A stretch of 64,000 bases of DNA, taken from Alkalithermobacter paradoxus. GTDB lineage: Bacteria > Bacillota > Clostridia > Peptostreptococcales > Peptostreptococcaceae. The DNA lies in contig MZGW01000004.1 of assembly GCA_002029295.1 (NCBI GenBank), positions 95,073-159,072 of the forward strand. Reading direction: 5' to 3'. Below the pieces are notes generated by a model. It searched no databases. It was not told the origin of the DNA and was given only the letters and a program-made list of their open reading frames with translations. Shown here in pieces: positions 34,636 to 45,700 of this stretch; positions within the stretch are counted from its first letter, which is position 1; the number at the start of each line of letters is the position of its first letter. A program made the translations under genes and the position numbers.

Positions 34636-37600
34636 ATGTTAAAAGATATTGTTAAATTAAATTCAGATATGCAGTCTTCTATAAATTTAAATCTTGATTA
34701 TAAGGATGAGGGAAAAAAACTATCTTATATACCAACGAAATCATCAATAGAAGTTATAGGTAATATAATTGCATCTTTTAGTAATCCAAATAGAACTAAA
34801 TCTAAAATACTGATAGGGCCTTACGGTAAAGGGAAATCACACTTAGCACTATATTTAATAGGAATGATAACAGATCACAGTAGAAGTGAAAAAAAATATA
34901 ACATGATACTTAACAAGGCTTTAGAAGTAAGTAATAATGATAAAAAAGATAATCATTATAAAAGTATCAATAATTTTATTAATTCTAAGGATAAATATTT
35001 GCCTGTTATTTTAAACTCTACTCCTTATAATAACGGTTTTGGTGATTTACTTATATATGGACTTAAGAAATCTCTAGAGTTAAATGATTTAGGGAATATA
35101 AGACTAGATTTTTATTTTGATAAAGCTGTAGATAAAATAAAGTTATGGCAGAAAGATTATTTAGAAACATATAATTTATTTGAAAGGCTATTAGATGAAG
35201 ATATAAACGATTTTATAGGTAAGCTATATTCCTATAATGAAGAAGCTTACAAAAAATTTGAAGAGCTATATAAGCAAATAACTTCCGGTGCGGAATTTGA
35301 ACCTTTACTTTCTGCAAATCCTATAAGCATATATAAAGATGTAAATGAAAAAATAAAGCAATATGGATACAAAGGGATATTTGTATTTTATGATGAGTTT
35401 AGCAAGTATATAGAATACCTAGTTTCTAATGATGCGTTTCTAGATATCAAGTTATTACAAGACTTCGCAGAGTTTTGCAACAGATCTAAAGATCAACAAG
35501 TACACTTACTATTGATATCGCATAAAAATATAAGTCAATATACAGGAAATCTAGAAAAAAATAAAATAGATCAGTGGAAAGCTATAGAAGGAAGATTTGA
35601 AGAAATTCAATATAATGATTTTACAAATCAGCAATATGAATTAGCAGCAGGTAGTATAAAAAAGGATGAAAAATTATGGCACAAATTTAGACTAATGCAT
35701 AAAGAAAAATTTGAAAATTTGAAAAGAAATATGATAGTCAGGAATTTATTTAAGGATTTGAGCGATGAGGAATTTGAAAATTGGATAATTTACGGAGCTT
35801 ACCCAATGAATCCTATAACAGCATATTGCTTACCTAGAATATCTGAAAAAGTAGCTCAAAATGAAAGAACACTATTTAGTTTTCTGTGTAAAGATGAAAC
35901 TAACAGTTTATCAGATTATGTTAAAAACAATAATCGGGAAGTAAAGTTAGATGTTCTGTATGATTATTTTGAGGATAATATAATATCTTTAGGATACACA
36001 GATGAAATATATAAAGTATGGAGAAAAGCATCTAATGCATTAGAAAAACTAGAAGAAGATCTAGAGAAGGAAATAGTAAAAACTATAGCTATACTTCATA
36101 TAATAAATAATTTTTCATTATTAAAGCCGACTAAACAAATAATAAAGTTTCTTTATAATAACGAAGGCTTAAATGCACTAGAAAATCTCATAAGAAACAA
36201 CATATTAATAGATAGAAAAACTACTTCAGCTTTAGATATATGTAATGATATAGATATTGAGATATTTACAGAAATAAAGAATATAAAGGAAAACTCTAAA
36301 AAGGAAATAAATGTAGTAGATTTTTTAAACCTTAATTTCAGCAATATATTTATAGAAAGCAGAAGACATAATGATGATAATTCTATTATAAGATACTTTA
36401 AAGTTAAGTTTGCAGAAGAATCTTTAAACGATAGCTATATACAGCAAGATTTAAGGGCCCAAAATAGTGATGGGATTGTTTATATAGTAAACTCACATAA
36501 CATTATTTTAAACCTAGATAATGAAAGAGCTATATTCATATATGAAAAAATAGATAAACATGTAGAAGAAGATATATACGATTTATGGTCTATAAAGAAG
36601 CTTAAAGAGCTTAAGAAAGAGGATATATCTATAAGAAATGAACTAGAAGTAATAGAAAGATCTTATGAAGAAAAAGTTTCTGAGTATATAGATAATATAC
36701 TTAATATATCAAAAGATAGCATTGTTTTATATAGAAATAAAGAACAGAATTTAAGTAATAAGAAATGCTTAAGAGAGCTTGCATCTAAAATAATGGATGA
36801 TATATTTGCCAATACTCCTATAATAAATAGTGAAATCATAAATAAAAATAATCCTTCAAAGGTGGTAGAAGGGGCAAGAAAGAAGATAATAGCTGAAATA
36901 TTGAATCCTTTGAGTAAGACAATAAATTTCAGGAAAGGTAGCTTAGAGTCAACTATACTTAGATCAATATTACTTAAGAGTGGATGTATACATGAATTAG
37001 AAAACGAGGGTACTTACAAGTTAAATTATAGTATTTTAAGCAAAGACACTACTTACAATAACTCATTTATTAAACTTGTAAAAGGAATAAATGAAATAAT
37101 CATAAATTCCTCAGAAGAAGTGAGTTTTGCAAAAATTTATGACTTTATGATTTTACCTGAATATAAGTTTGGTATGAAAAGAGGTCCAATACCTATAATA
37201 CTTGGATTTATATTAAATAAACATAAAAAATACCTTTTAATTAAGAAAGATGGAGTAGAAGTACAAATAAGTGCTGAAATATTGGAAGATATACATGAAA
37301 TGCCAGAAAGGTTTGTATTTAGATTAGAAGAAATGACTTATGAAAAGGAAATATATATACAACAACTAGAAGACATTTTCAAAGAATATATAAATGAAAA
37401 TGATACAGTTTATGATAACTTAACTTATTTAACAATGGGTATTAAAAAATGGTTTTTGTATTTAAGTAAGTATGCAAAAGATGCTAAAAATGAATACAAA
37501 GGAAGTTTAGAATCAGAAAGAATAAGTAAGGATATTATTAAATTTAAGAATAAACTTAGAATATTAAATGAAAATTCAATAGAATTTTTATTTAGAGATT

Positions 37601-38169
37601 TAAAATCTATATTTAACACTCAAGACTATAATGAATTAATATCTAAAATTAAATATGCCAAAGCTAAAATAGATGGTTTAACTAATAATCTATACGAAAA
37701 AGTAGAAAGCGATATAAAAAAAGTGTTAGGTCTGCCTGGACAAATATCCCTTAACAACGGGTTATATGAGTTAATAGGGGATATAGATAAATCTAAAAAG
37801 TATTCTGGTGGAATAGAAAGTACTTTAATAAATTTTGCTCACGACAAAAAACAATTAAATGACTCTAAAGAATATTTGGACAAACTATCATATATACTTA
37901 TAGGAATATATATAGGAGATTGGAATGACGGAACACCAAATAATTTCTACAAAAAACTTAGTGAAATAAAATACAACTTAGAAAGCAAAAATGATACTTA
38001 TAAGGAAGATAATGAAGATATACAAACATTAGAAATTGCTATAACATCAGTGGAACTTAGTGATAGAGGTGAGATGCTATTAAATGATCTAAGGGATACA
38101 ATAGAAGATTATGGAAATTCTATATCTGAAGAAGAAAAGAGGCAAATATTAATAGAATTACTGAAATAG
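34636..38169 (+). CDS. sspC: SspC-like large P-loop ATPase, copy 1
   Basis: A 1177-residue ATPase. Walker A GPYGKGKSHLAL at residues 61-72, Walker B-like GIFVFYDEFSKYIEYL near 246-261, a sensor-like HLLLISHKN after it; the rest is helical with no motif I can name. This GxYGxGKSH plus DEFxxYIE pattern recalls the large ATPases of the SspC/PglY/BrxC kind. In Ssp systems SspC supplies ATP hydrolysis together with the SspB nickase and SspD. It is about 250 residues shorter than the copy-2 ATPase at 48793-53070. Tight spacing (12 and 15 nt) supports one transcript. Confidence 0.72.
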   Translation: MLKDIVKLNSDMQSSINLNLDYKDEGKKLSYIPTKSSIEVIGNIIASFSNPNRTKSKILIGPYGKGKSHLALYLIGMITDHSRSEKKYNMILNKALEVSNNDKKDNHYKSINNFINSKDKYLPVILNSTPYNNGFGDLLIYGLKKSLELNDLGNIRLDFYFDKAVDKIKLWQKDYLETYNLFERLLDEDINDFIGKLYSYNEEAYKKFEELYKQITSGAEFEPLLSANPISIYKDVNEKIKQYGYKGIFVFYDEFSKYIEYLVSNDAFLDIKLLQDFAEFCNRSKDQQVHLLLISHKNISQYTGNLEKNKIDQWKAIEGRFEEIQYNDFTNQQYELAAGSIKKDEKLWHKFRLMHKEKFENLKRNMIVRNLFKDLSDEEFENWIIYGAYPMNPITAYCLPRISEKVAQNERTLFSFLCKDETNSLSDYVKNNNREVKLDVLYDYFEDNIISLGYTDEIYKVWRKASNALEKLEEDLEKEIVKTIAILHIINNFSLLKPTKQIIKFLYNNEGLNALENLIRNNILIDRKTTSALDICNDIDIEIFTEIKNIKENSKKEINVVDFLNLNFSNIFIESRRHNDDNSIIRYFKVKFAEESLNDSYIQQDLRAQNSDGIVYIVNSHNIILNLDNERAIFIYEKIDKHVEEDIYDLWSIKKLKELKKEDISIRNELEVIERSYEEKVSEYIDNILNISKDSIVLYRNKEQNLSNKKCLRELASKIMDDIFANTPIINSEIINKNNPSKVVEGARKKIIAEILNPLSKTINFRKGSLESTILRSILLKSGCIHELENEGTYKLNYSILSKDTTYNNSFIKLVKGINEIIINSSEEVSFAKIYDFMILPEYKFGMKRGPIPIILGFILNKHKKYLLIKKDGVEVQISAEILEDIHEMPERFVFRLEEMTYEKEIYIQQLEDIFKEYINENDTVYDNLTYLTMGIKKWFLYLSKYAKDAKNEYKGSLESERISKDIIKFKNKLRILNENSIEFLFRDLKSIFNTQDYNELISKIKYAKAKIDGLTNNLYEKVESDIKKVLGLPGQISLNNGLYELIGDIDKSKKYSGGIESTLINFAHDKKQLNDSKEYLDKLSYILIGIYIGDWNDGTPNNFYKKLSEIKYNLESKNDTYKEDNEDIQTLEIAITSVELSDRGEMLLNDLRDTIEDYGNSISEEEKRQILIELLK

Positions 38170-38184
38170 ATAAGGGGTAAAGAA

Positions 38185-39339
38185 ATGAGTAATATATATT
38201 TAGACAATGCTGCAACTACTTTTCCAAAGCCAAAAGAAGTATATGAATATATGATAAATATGTACCAAAATTATGGTGCTAATGTTGGAAGGGCAACAAC
38301 TTCATATGATCAAGGTATAAATAGTATAGTTAAGGAAACTAGAGATATGTTGAAAAATCTAGTAAATGCAAAAGACGGTTATGAGGCTGTCTTTACACCT
38401 TCTGCCACTATAGCTTTTAATCAAATACTTTGGGGTCTAGACTGGAGTAAGATAAATAATGTATACATAAGCTATTTTGAACATAATGCAGTTCTTAGAA
38501 CTTTAGAAGCGATAAAGAAAGATTATGATATAAATATTAAATTCCTAGAGTTTGAAAAAGATAATTGGAAATACGATTTCCAGAAAATAGAATATGAATT
38601 TGAAAACAGTTCTCCAGATTTGGTAATAATTAATCATGTCAGCAATGTTTTTGGTTATATATCTACGATAGAAGAAATATATGATTTATCTAAAAAATAT
38701 AATCCTATTTATATTATAGATGCATGTCAGTCTATGGCATTAGTGGAGTTAGATCTATTAAGGTATAGATTTGATTTTGTTATATTTGCAGGGCATAAAA
38801 CTTTATATGGGCCATTTGGCATAGCAGGATTTATTATGAATAAAAACATAGATTTGAAGCCGTATATATATGGTGGAACAGGTACTGAATCTATGAGTAT
38901 GAATATGCCAAATGAACTTCCATCTAAATATGAAGCAGGAAGTTTAAATACATTAGCCATATTTGGTTTGTATAAAGCACTGAAGTGGATAAATGAAATA
39001 GGTGTTAAAAATATAAGAAAACAAGAAGAAATTATTACAAGAGAGTTAGTGAGTGTTCTCCAAAAATATGACTTTATTCAAACATATATACCTACTAACA
39101 ATCATATAGGAATAGTTTCATTCAAAATCAAGGGGTACCCTGTTGATATTATGGGAGAGTGTATAGGCAAAAATTATAAAATAACATTGAGATATGGTCT
39201 TCATTGTGCACCCAATGCCCATATAGTAAGTAACACATTACCAGAAGGAACTATAAGAGTTAGTACAGGGTATTTTACAACGTTAGAAGATATAAGGAAA
39301 CTGGATGATGCTTTAAGTGATTTAGAATACGAAATATAA
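38185..39339 (+). CDS. sspA: Cysteine desulfurase, SspA/DndA-like
   Basis: A PLP enzyme of aminotransferase class V (384 residues) that frees sulfur from cysteine as an enzyme persulfide. N-terminal IYLDNAATTFPKPKEV, HNAVLRTLEAIK, PLP lysine K205 in AGHKTLYG, and catalytic C341 in RYGLHCAPNAH. SspA/DndA passes sulfur to SspD/DndC, so its place inside the operon completes a sulfur donor-acceptor pair without reliance on host IscS. Normal length; no defects. Confidence 0.88.
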   Translation: MSNIYLDNAATTFPKPKEVYEYMINMYQNYGANVGRATTSYDQGINSIVKETRDMLKNLVNAKDGYEAVFTPSATIAFNQILWGLDWSKINNVYISYFEHNAVLRTLEAIKKDYDINIKFLEFEKDNWKYDFQKIEYEFENSSPDLVIINHVSNVFGYISTIEEIYDLSKKYNPIYIIDACQSMALVELDLLRYRFDFVIFAGHKTLYGPFGIAGFIMNKNIDLKPYIYGGTGTESMSMNMPNELPSKYEAGSLNTLAIFGLYKALKWINEIGVKNIRKQEEIITRELVSVLQKYDFIQTYIPTNNHIGIVSFKIKGYPVDIMGECIGKNYKITLRYGLHCAPNAHIVSNTLPEGTIRVSTGYFTTLEDIRKLDDALSDLEYEI

Positions 39340-39360
39340 ATTATTAAGGAGAAAAGTATC

Positions 39361-41124
39361 ATGAACAATATTGGGAGTGGATTTGTTAGTTACTTAAATA
39401 CAATGAATAATGCTAGCAGTAACAATGAAAATGCACTAGCAGAATCTCAAGTTAAGAGTAAATATTATGATTATATAAAAGTAGATAGAAGACTAGGGAA
39501 CTATATATATGGGGAACTATTTGAAAAAGAAAAGTCTAGTGCTGTAATACTGACAGGTCATGCTGGCGATGGTAAGACAAGCATACTTATACAGCTATTA
39601 TACAAATTAGGGTATATGTCAAAAGAAAATAAAAAGCCATTAAAAGAAGAAGATCTTGTTTTAAATAAGTTTTTTTATGTTAAAGATATGAGTGAATTAA
39701 ATGAAACAAAACAGCAAGAAATGTTAAAGGAGTTTTTAATACAACCTAGTAAAAACGTATCTTCACTTCTTATATCTAACACAGGACCTTTATTAAATAC
39801 ATTTAGAAAAGTAATTAATGATGATACAAAGTTTGAAGAATTTGAAGATAGGTTGTTAAAACAATTAGATAGTAACAATTTAGAAGATATACAAGTAGAA
39901 ATAGGTGATAGTGTCCAAAGTTTTAAAATAGTAAATATGGCTAAGATAGATAACACATATTTAGTAAGAGAGTTGTTAACTAAAATTTTACAAGAGAATC
40001 TATGGGAAAAATGTATATATTGTAAAAATACAGATATGTGTCCTATAGCTTTTAATTATCGAACTTGCGTAAAGAATATAGATAGAATTATAGATTTTAT
40101 AGAAAGAGCTTATACTTACCTTAAGGAAAATGAATCGAGATTAACTGTAAGACAAATGGTATCACACATATCTTTTGCTCTTACAGGAAATTTAACTTGT
40201 GAACAAATAAATGAGAAATTAACTCATGATAAAGAAGCACTGTTTGATTATGCTTTTCCTAACCTATTCTTTGGCTATAAGGGGATTGAATTTATAAAGG
40301 AAAGTTATAACATAAAGGCAATAAAAGAACTTTCTAAAATAGGTATAGATCAAATTTCGCTATCTAAAGACCATAGCTTATTTGTAAATGAAGATTTCGA
40401 TATGTTCGATGATGAAGTTAGATATATATTAGAAAATAAGTTAAGAATTAATATAGAGAGCTTAGGAATAGAAAGTTACAATTCTATGCAGTTAAGAAGA
40501 GCGTTTAGAAGGTTCTATATGATATTAAGCAATATTAGTAGTGAAGAATTCAACACGATGATTTCAGAAATATTTTCTGATGCTTTCAAGGAATATTATA
40601 ATTTAATGAAAAACAGAAATTTAAACTCCCTAGAAAGGAAGAAATTGAGAAATTTGATATTCGATGCTTTATACAAAATTTTCCTAGGTGTTTATAACAA
40701 AAATAATGATATTTTATATTTAACCGTCAAAAAAGATTTTGATGATATACAGAATGTACAGTTGATCCTAGGAGAATTCAATAGAAATAATATAAATGTA
40801 TTTAATCAATCCAGTGAAGATACAATGAAAGAAAGCGGAGAAACAAATAAGCTGTATTTCAGAATTGGAAGTGATAAAAGAGATTGTTTTGAAATAACAT
40901 ACCAAATGCTTAAATATTTCATGAGAATAAATGAAGGTGAGATATTTACTAGTCTAAATCCAAGCTTTACATTTGGATTAAATAAAATAAAATCAAGACT
41001 TTTAAAACAGTGTAGAAATGAAAATTATGATAGTGAAGAAATAAAGCTACTATTCTTAAATAAAGATAATATAAGAACAATGAATATTCTTATAGAGGAT
41101 TCAAAACTCTTTGCAGATAGTTAG
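39361..41124 (+). CDS. dptF: DptF/SspF-like phosphorothioation-dependent restriction ATPase
   Basis: A 587-residue protein. Walker A GHAGDGKTS at residues 66-74; a compact cysteine set C218, C221, C227 and C236 (CIYC, MCPIAFNYRTC) likely binds zinc; the C-terminal half is helical. This layout and the following two genes fit DptF, the first subunit of the DptFGH restriction complex, also the SspF position in SspFGH. It probably forms part of the machine that discriminates unmodified DNA. Assignment rests on motif memory and order rather than a search. Confidence 0.7.
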   Translation: MNNIGSGFVSYLNTMNNASSNNENALAESQVKSKYYDYIKVDRRLGNYIYGELFEKEKSSAVILTGHAGDGKTSILIQLLYKLGYMSKENKKPLKEEDLVLNKFFYVKDMSELNETKQQEMLKEFLIQPSKNVSSLLISNTGPLLNTFRKVINDDTKFEEFEDRLLKQLDSNNLEDIQVEIGDSVQSFKIVNMAKIDNTYLVRELLTKILQENLWEKCIYCKNTDMCPIAFNYRTCVKNIDRIIDFIERAYTYLKENESRLTVRQMVSHISFALTGNLTCEQINEKLTHDKEALFDYAFPNLFFGYKGIEFIKESYNIKAIKELSKIGIDQISLSKDHSLFVNEDFDMFDDEVRYILENKLRINIESLGIESYNSMQLRRAFRRFYMILSNISSEEFNTMISEIFSDAFKEYYNLMKNRNLNSLERKKLRNLIFDALYKIFLGVYNKNNDILYLTVKKDFDDIQNVQLILGEFNRNNINVFNQSSEDTMKESGETNKLYFRIGSDKRDCFEITYQMLKYFMRINEGEIFTSLNPSFTFGLNKIKSRLLKQCRNENYDSEEIKLLFLNKDNIRTMNILIEDSKLFADS

Positions 41125-41138
41125 GGGGGATGATGTAT

Positions 41139-42755
41139 ATGACATACTATAAAGGAGTTTTTCCGAATTTAAAACTAGAGAACAACGAAGTTCCTGAGGT
41201 CCAAAATCTCCAAATACAAGCATATGGAAGAAGAATAAGAAAAGACCAAACTGTACCAGAATATCTACTTGAATTTTTACTCATGTATATAGGTACAGGT
41301 TATAAGCTTGATCAACCTGAAAATGATGGAGTATATCATACTCAACTTAAATATATAACAAAACCTAATATAGGACTCAAAAGATTTATATTCTTTGAAA
41401 AAAGCAAGCTTGAAAATAGATTCGAAATAGATAGACATGCATATGAAAAGTTAAATAATTTACTTATGGAAAATATAGAGACATCTATACGTAGTAAAGA
41501 GGATGTACTGAAAGTTATTCAAGACTTATATTATGGGTTTTCAGCCGTTACTAAAAATAGGGGATGGTTTGCACAATCATTAATGCCGGTATGTGAAGAA
41601 ACTGTGTTTGCAGAAGCAATGGGAAAGAAAACTAAAAGAAAAAATAAATTTAGGCATATAAATTCTTTAGATGATCTAAGTGGGAAAGAGATGCTTGAAG
41701 TTGAGAAAGGATTTGAGTTTGGAGAGCATAATTTCATGGCGAGAGGTGGAGAGGTATATTTTTTACATATTCTTCAAGGATTACGACAAAAACCTCAGTA
41801 TAAGGAGAGTATTGAACAAAATTTAAATGCACTTCTTAAATCTTTTCCACAATTCTCTAGAATATCAAATTGGATAATAGATACATGGAGTAAATATCTA
41901 GAAGAAAAAAATGTTGATACAAGAACAAGTCTGAAGGTAGAAATGAAGTCTCAATGGATAACTGAAAGATATAAAAGAAGGTCAGAGTATACAATAAGAG
42001 AGCTAAATAACTTGCTTATGTGTGAAACTTCTGAGTTTGAAAAAATAGATCTATTAAACGTAGGGATAGTTTTGCAGGTACTGAGAATGATGGTAGAATC
42101 TGCTGTATGTATAGCTGAGGATAAAGCAGAGTCTAATCCTATGTGGCTAATTCACATCACCTCCAAATCAGATGCAGATCAAAAAATCAAAAAAGTAGCC
42201 TCTGAACATTATAAGGAACTAGAAGAAAAAATGGAAATAGCTATATATAAAATGCTAGAAAACAAGAAAAAATATCTTGAAGATAACGAGAAAGAAAGGA
42301 AAAAAAGTGAAAAAGAAAAAACTGACTTAGCCCTTTTAAAAGATGCTAACGAAGATTCATTTAAGCTGCTGAGAAAATTAGGTAAAGATATAGGACTAAT
42401 AGTGCCTTTGAAAGGAGAAGGAATGAGATTCACATTATCTGATTCTTTAATAAGATTTCTAGTACTTTCTTTAATAGAACCAGAGCAAAAAATGACATTA
42501 GATTCTTTCTTAAAGAAACTATATAAGCATTATGGAATAGTTATAGGACCAAGGGAGTATGACTTATATGAAAGGGACAATAAAATAAATATTAATAAGG
42601 ATATGTCATATTTAAGCGATAATTTAATAGAATTTCATAATTTATTAAGAAAGAATGGTTTTTTAAGAGAACTCTCTGACGCAACTTCTATAGTTGAAAA
42701 TCCTTATATGAAATTGGAGGGAGATTCAAGTGAACTCGTATGTGAGCCTTGTTAA
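41139..42755 (+). CDS. dptG: DptG/SspG-like restriction protein
   Basis: A 538-residue protein with no common enzymatic motif. It is helical and charged, with a Lys/Glu-rich coiled-coil segment around residues 370-400 (KKKYLEDNEKERKKSEKEK). Position between the DptF-like and DptH-like genes, size and start (TYYKGVFPNLKLENNEVP) agree with DptG, whose biochemical function is poorly known. ATG 41139 is preferred, nine bases after GGGGG; ATG 41130 and 41133 are too close. Its 3' end overlaps the next gene by 26 nt. Confidence 0.58.
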   Translation: MTYYKGVFPNLKLENNEVPEVQNLQIQAYGRRIRKDQTVPEYLLEFLLMYIGTGYKLDQPENDGVYHTQLKYITKPNIGLKRFIFFEKSKLENRFEIDRHAYEKLNNLLMENIETSIRSKEDVLKVIQDLYYGFSAVTKNRGWFAQSLMPVCEETVFAEAMGKKTKRKNKFRHINSLDDLSGKEMLEVEKGFEFGEHNFMARGGEVYFLHILQGLRQKPQYKESIEQNLNALLKSFPQFSRISNWIIDTWSKYLEEKNVDTRTSLKVEMKSQWITERYKRRSEYTIRELNNLLMCETSEFEKIDLLNVGIVLQVLRMMVESAVCIAEDKAESNPMWLIHITSKSDADQKIKKVASEHYKELEEKMEIAIYKMLENKKKYLEDNEKERKKSEKEKTDLALLKDANEDSFKLLRKLGKDIGLIVPLKGEGMRFTLSDSLIRFLVLSLIEPEQKMTLDSFLKKLYKHYGIVIGPREYDLYERDNKININKDMSYLSDNLIEFHNLLRKNGFLRELSDATSIVENPYMKLEGDSSELVCEPC

Positions 42756-45700
42756 AGAACTTATACTTAATGAAATAGGAAAAGGGAATAAGATTAACAT
42801 TATAAAGCTAGAAAACTTTATACATCCTAAAGTATATTACGAAGTATGCTTGTATTTTAGAGGGCTGCTAAAGAATAAAAACATAGACTTCAAAGCAAGG
42901 TTATCTAAGGAAAAATATGAATTTTGGAAAGGTAATCCAAACTTTTCTTTTGTTCTAAAGGAAATGGATAAAGAAGGATTAATTGAGAAGGAAGAACATT
43001 TAACTAAATGGAGAAATCACTGTTTTAATAATAATATAGAGAACTGCGTTGTATTTTTAATGGGAACAGAGTTAGTTGAGGATCAAGGAGGAATAGAAGA
43101 CTTCTATAAAATAAATCCTCATATAATAGAAAACTATGTAGGAAACAAGTACTCAGTAATGTTCCAAAAAAATAAGTATATAGAATCATTGAATTTATCA
43201 AGTCAATACCTAAATATACTAGATAATATATACAAAAATATATTTATTCATATACCTAAAGATTTATTTAATTTAAGTGAGTTTATAGATTCTCTAGAGT
43301 ATATAGAAGATAAGGATGAACTTGTTAAGTATATATTTGAAAATTTAAATGAATGGTGGGATTTACCTAATGTAAGGAATATTCTTAGTAATCCTGGTCT
43401 AGACAATTTAGAAAACAAAAAAATAGATTTATTAGACAAGGCGTATAAGTTTGTAAATAGAAGTATAATATCTAAATATCAAACAGATAAAAAAATATTG
43501 AGCTTGAGGAATACTGCTGATAAATATTACAAAAAACACGAAAATGAAATAATATCAGAATTTAACGAAAAATTCCCTGGATATAATGATTACTTCGAAG
43601 TTGTAGAAGATATTATAAATTATATCCAAGGTATAAAAATAGGTGAAGTAAAACAAAAATTATTTAAGTGCAACTTTACAGATATACTAGGCATATTAAA
43701 TTATAAAGAAAGCACAGTTAAGGCGACACATAATAAGGTTCCTAAAATATATGGCGATCCATTTAGGGCTATATATCTTCCTATATTAATAGAACTTAAT
43801 AATCTACCTGTTGATTTAAGAAATGATATAAATAAAATCAGGGTAAATATACAACAAATAAGCTTGGCAAATACAATATCAGAATCAGATAATGAAGATA
43901 GTGATCTAAAAATAAAATGGAAGAATATGTGCAGATTTTTAGGGGGAATAGAAACGTTATTTGAAGATTTAATGTTATCAAATTGTAATGGAGAAATTAT
44001 TGAACTAGAAGTTTACTCAGAAATATCTTCAAATGAAGATACATATCCATTCGATATAAAAAATGCAGGAGATCTTCTAAAAAAAGGCATTCTTAAGAGT
44101 GCATCTGCTAGTGAACAAAGGTCGAAAATAACTATGGAATATGAATTCTATACTGAGGGAGATGAAGAAGCCATTGAAATATCAGAATATGAATGGCATA
44201 TATTTGAGACTGATTTTTGGGCTAATACATATAATTTTATAGAAAGTAGTTTTGAAGATTTTATAAAACAAGATAAATTTGTACCTATAGGTATATGTAA
44301 GGAACTAAATAGTGTACTGGATATTACAAATGAAGAAGAAGTAATATATTCTATTAAGGATTTAGAAGTTAAATATAAAGATGTTATAGAAGAATTAAAA
44401 GGAGAAAATGACGAATTAATAGTAAGATTACATGATATAGGCGAGACATTTAATAATGTCATAAATAATATAAAAGAAAATGGATTGTTTAATTCAATTA
44501 AAAATACAGGAATGATACAATTCATAGGAAAATATAATGAATTGCTAGATTCTTTAATATGTAATCTAAGAAATGGGGAACATTTAGAGTTAGCTAGAAT
44601 ATTTTCTAAGTCTTTTCTATTAATAAATGAGGATAATATATACTCAGATCATACAACAGGAGCACTTATGATGCCATATCATCCTGTAATGATAGAAAAA
44701 ATAATAGAAAGATATAATTATTTAGCGAATGGGTTTGCAGAAATATTTGAAGAACTAAAGCTGTCTAAAACGGACAAGTATAAAATAAATATAATAACGA
44801 ATAAATTTGATAGACTAGATCAACTAGCTACTATAACATTTGGTTCTAGTATATTAATTGGAGAAGATAATAAATTTGTACCTTGTAACTCAACATACGG
44901 ATTTTACTCGTTATATGGTAGTTCAAGAAGTGATGTTAGCTCTTCTAAGAGTGTGGATTTTGGTATTAACGATGAAGATTTTACTGGTACTGTGCAAAGT
45001 AACCCAGTATCTACTTATATATCAAGGGTTATTGGTGATTATTTAAATACTTACCCTTCTAAAATAGATGGAATAAATATATCATTCATAGAACCTAAAC
45101 ACTATAAGAATTTAATAAGTGGATTACATAATATAATAATCAAGCTTGAAAAAGAAAAATTAAATGTAAAAATAAATGTTCATATATACACTAATGACTA
45201 TAAATGTAACAGCAAGAACTATATAAAGTATTGGTTAGAAAATAAATTTACAGAAGAAGATAACATAACTGTAAAAGCTCATATAAAATATATAGATTTT
45301 TCTAGTTCTATAGATAACATAAAAAATAGCATATCTAAATCAGATTTAATTTTTGTAGAGAATGTTCTTGATATGGAAGATATAAAAACTGAATTAGTTA
45401 ATGATCCTGTAAAAAAAGATATATCTCAAAGTAGGTATCCTTCTGTGTATTTACCTATACCATGTAATGAGGCTAAATCAAGAAAAGTTTCTATAACCCA
45501 AACACAGTTTGAGGTAGAGTACAATCATACAAAATATATGACATATATGCAAAATAAAAATGTAAAAGATGGTCAATACAAAGCTGTGAAAAAAGTAGTT
45601 TTGAAAAGTAATATAGAACAATTAATAGAAGGTCTGCATGATATAGGTACATGGATAGTTATAATAGATGAAAATATAGATGTAGATATACTTAATCTTA

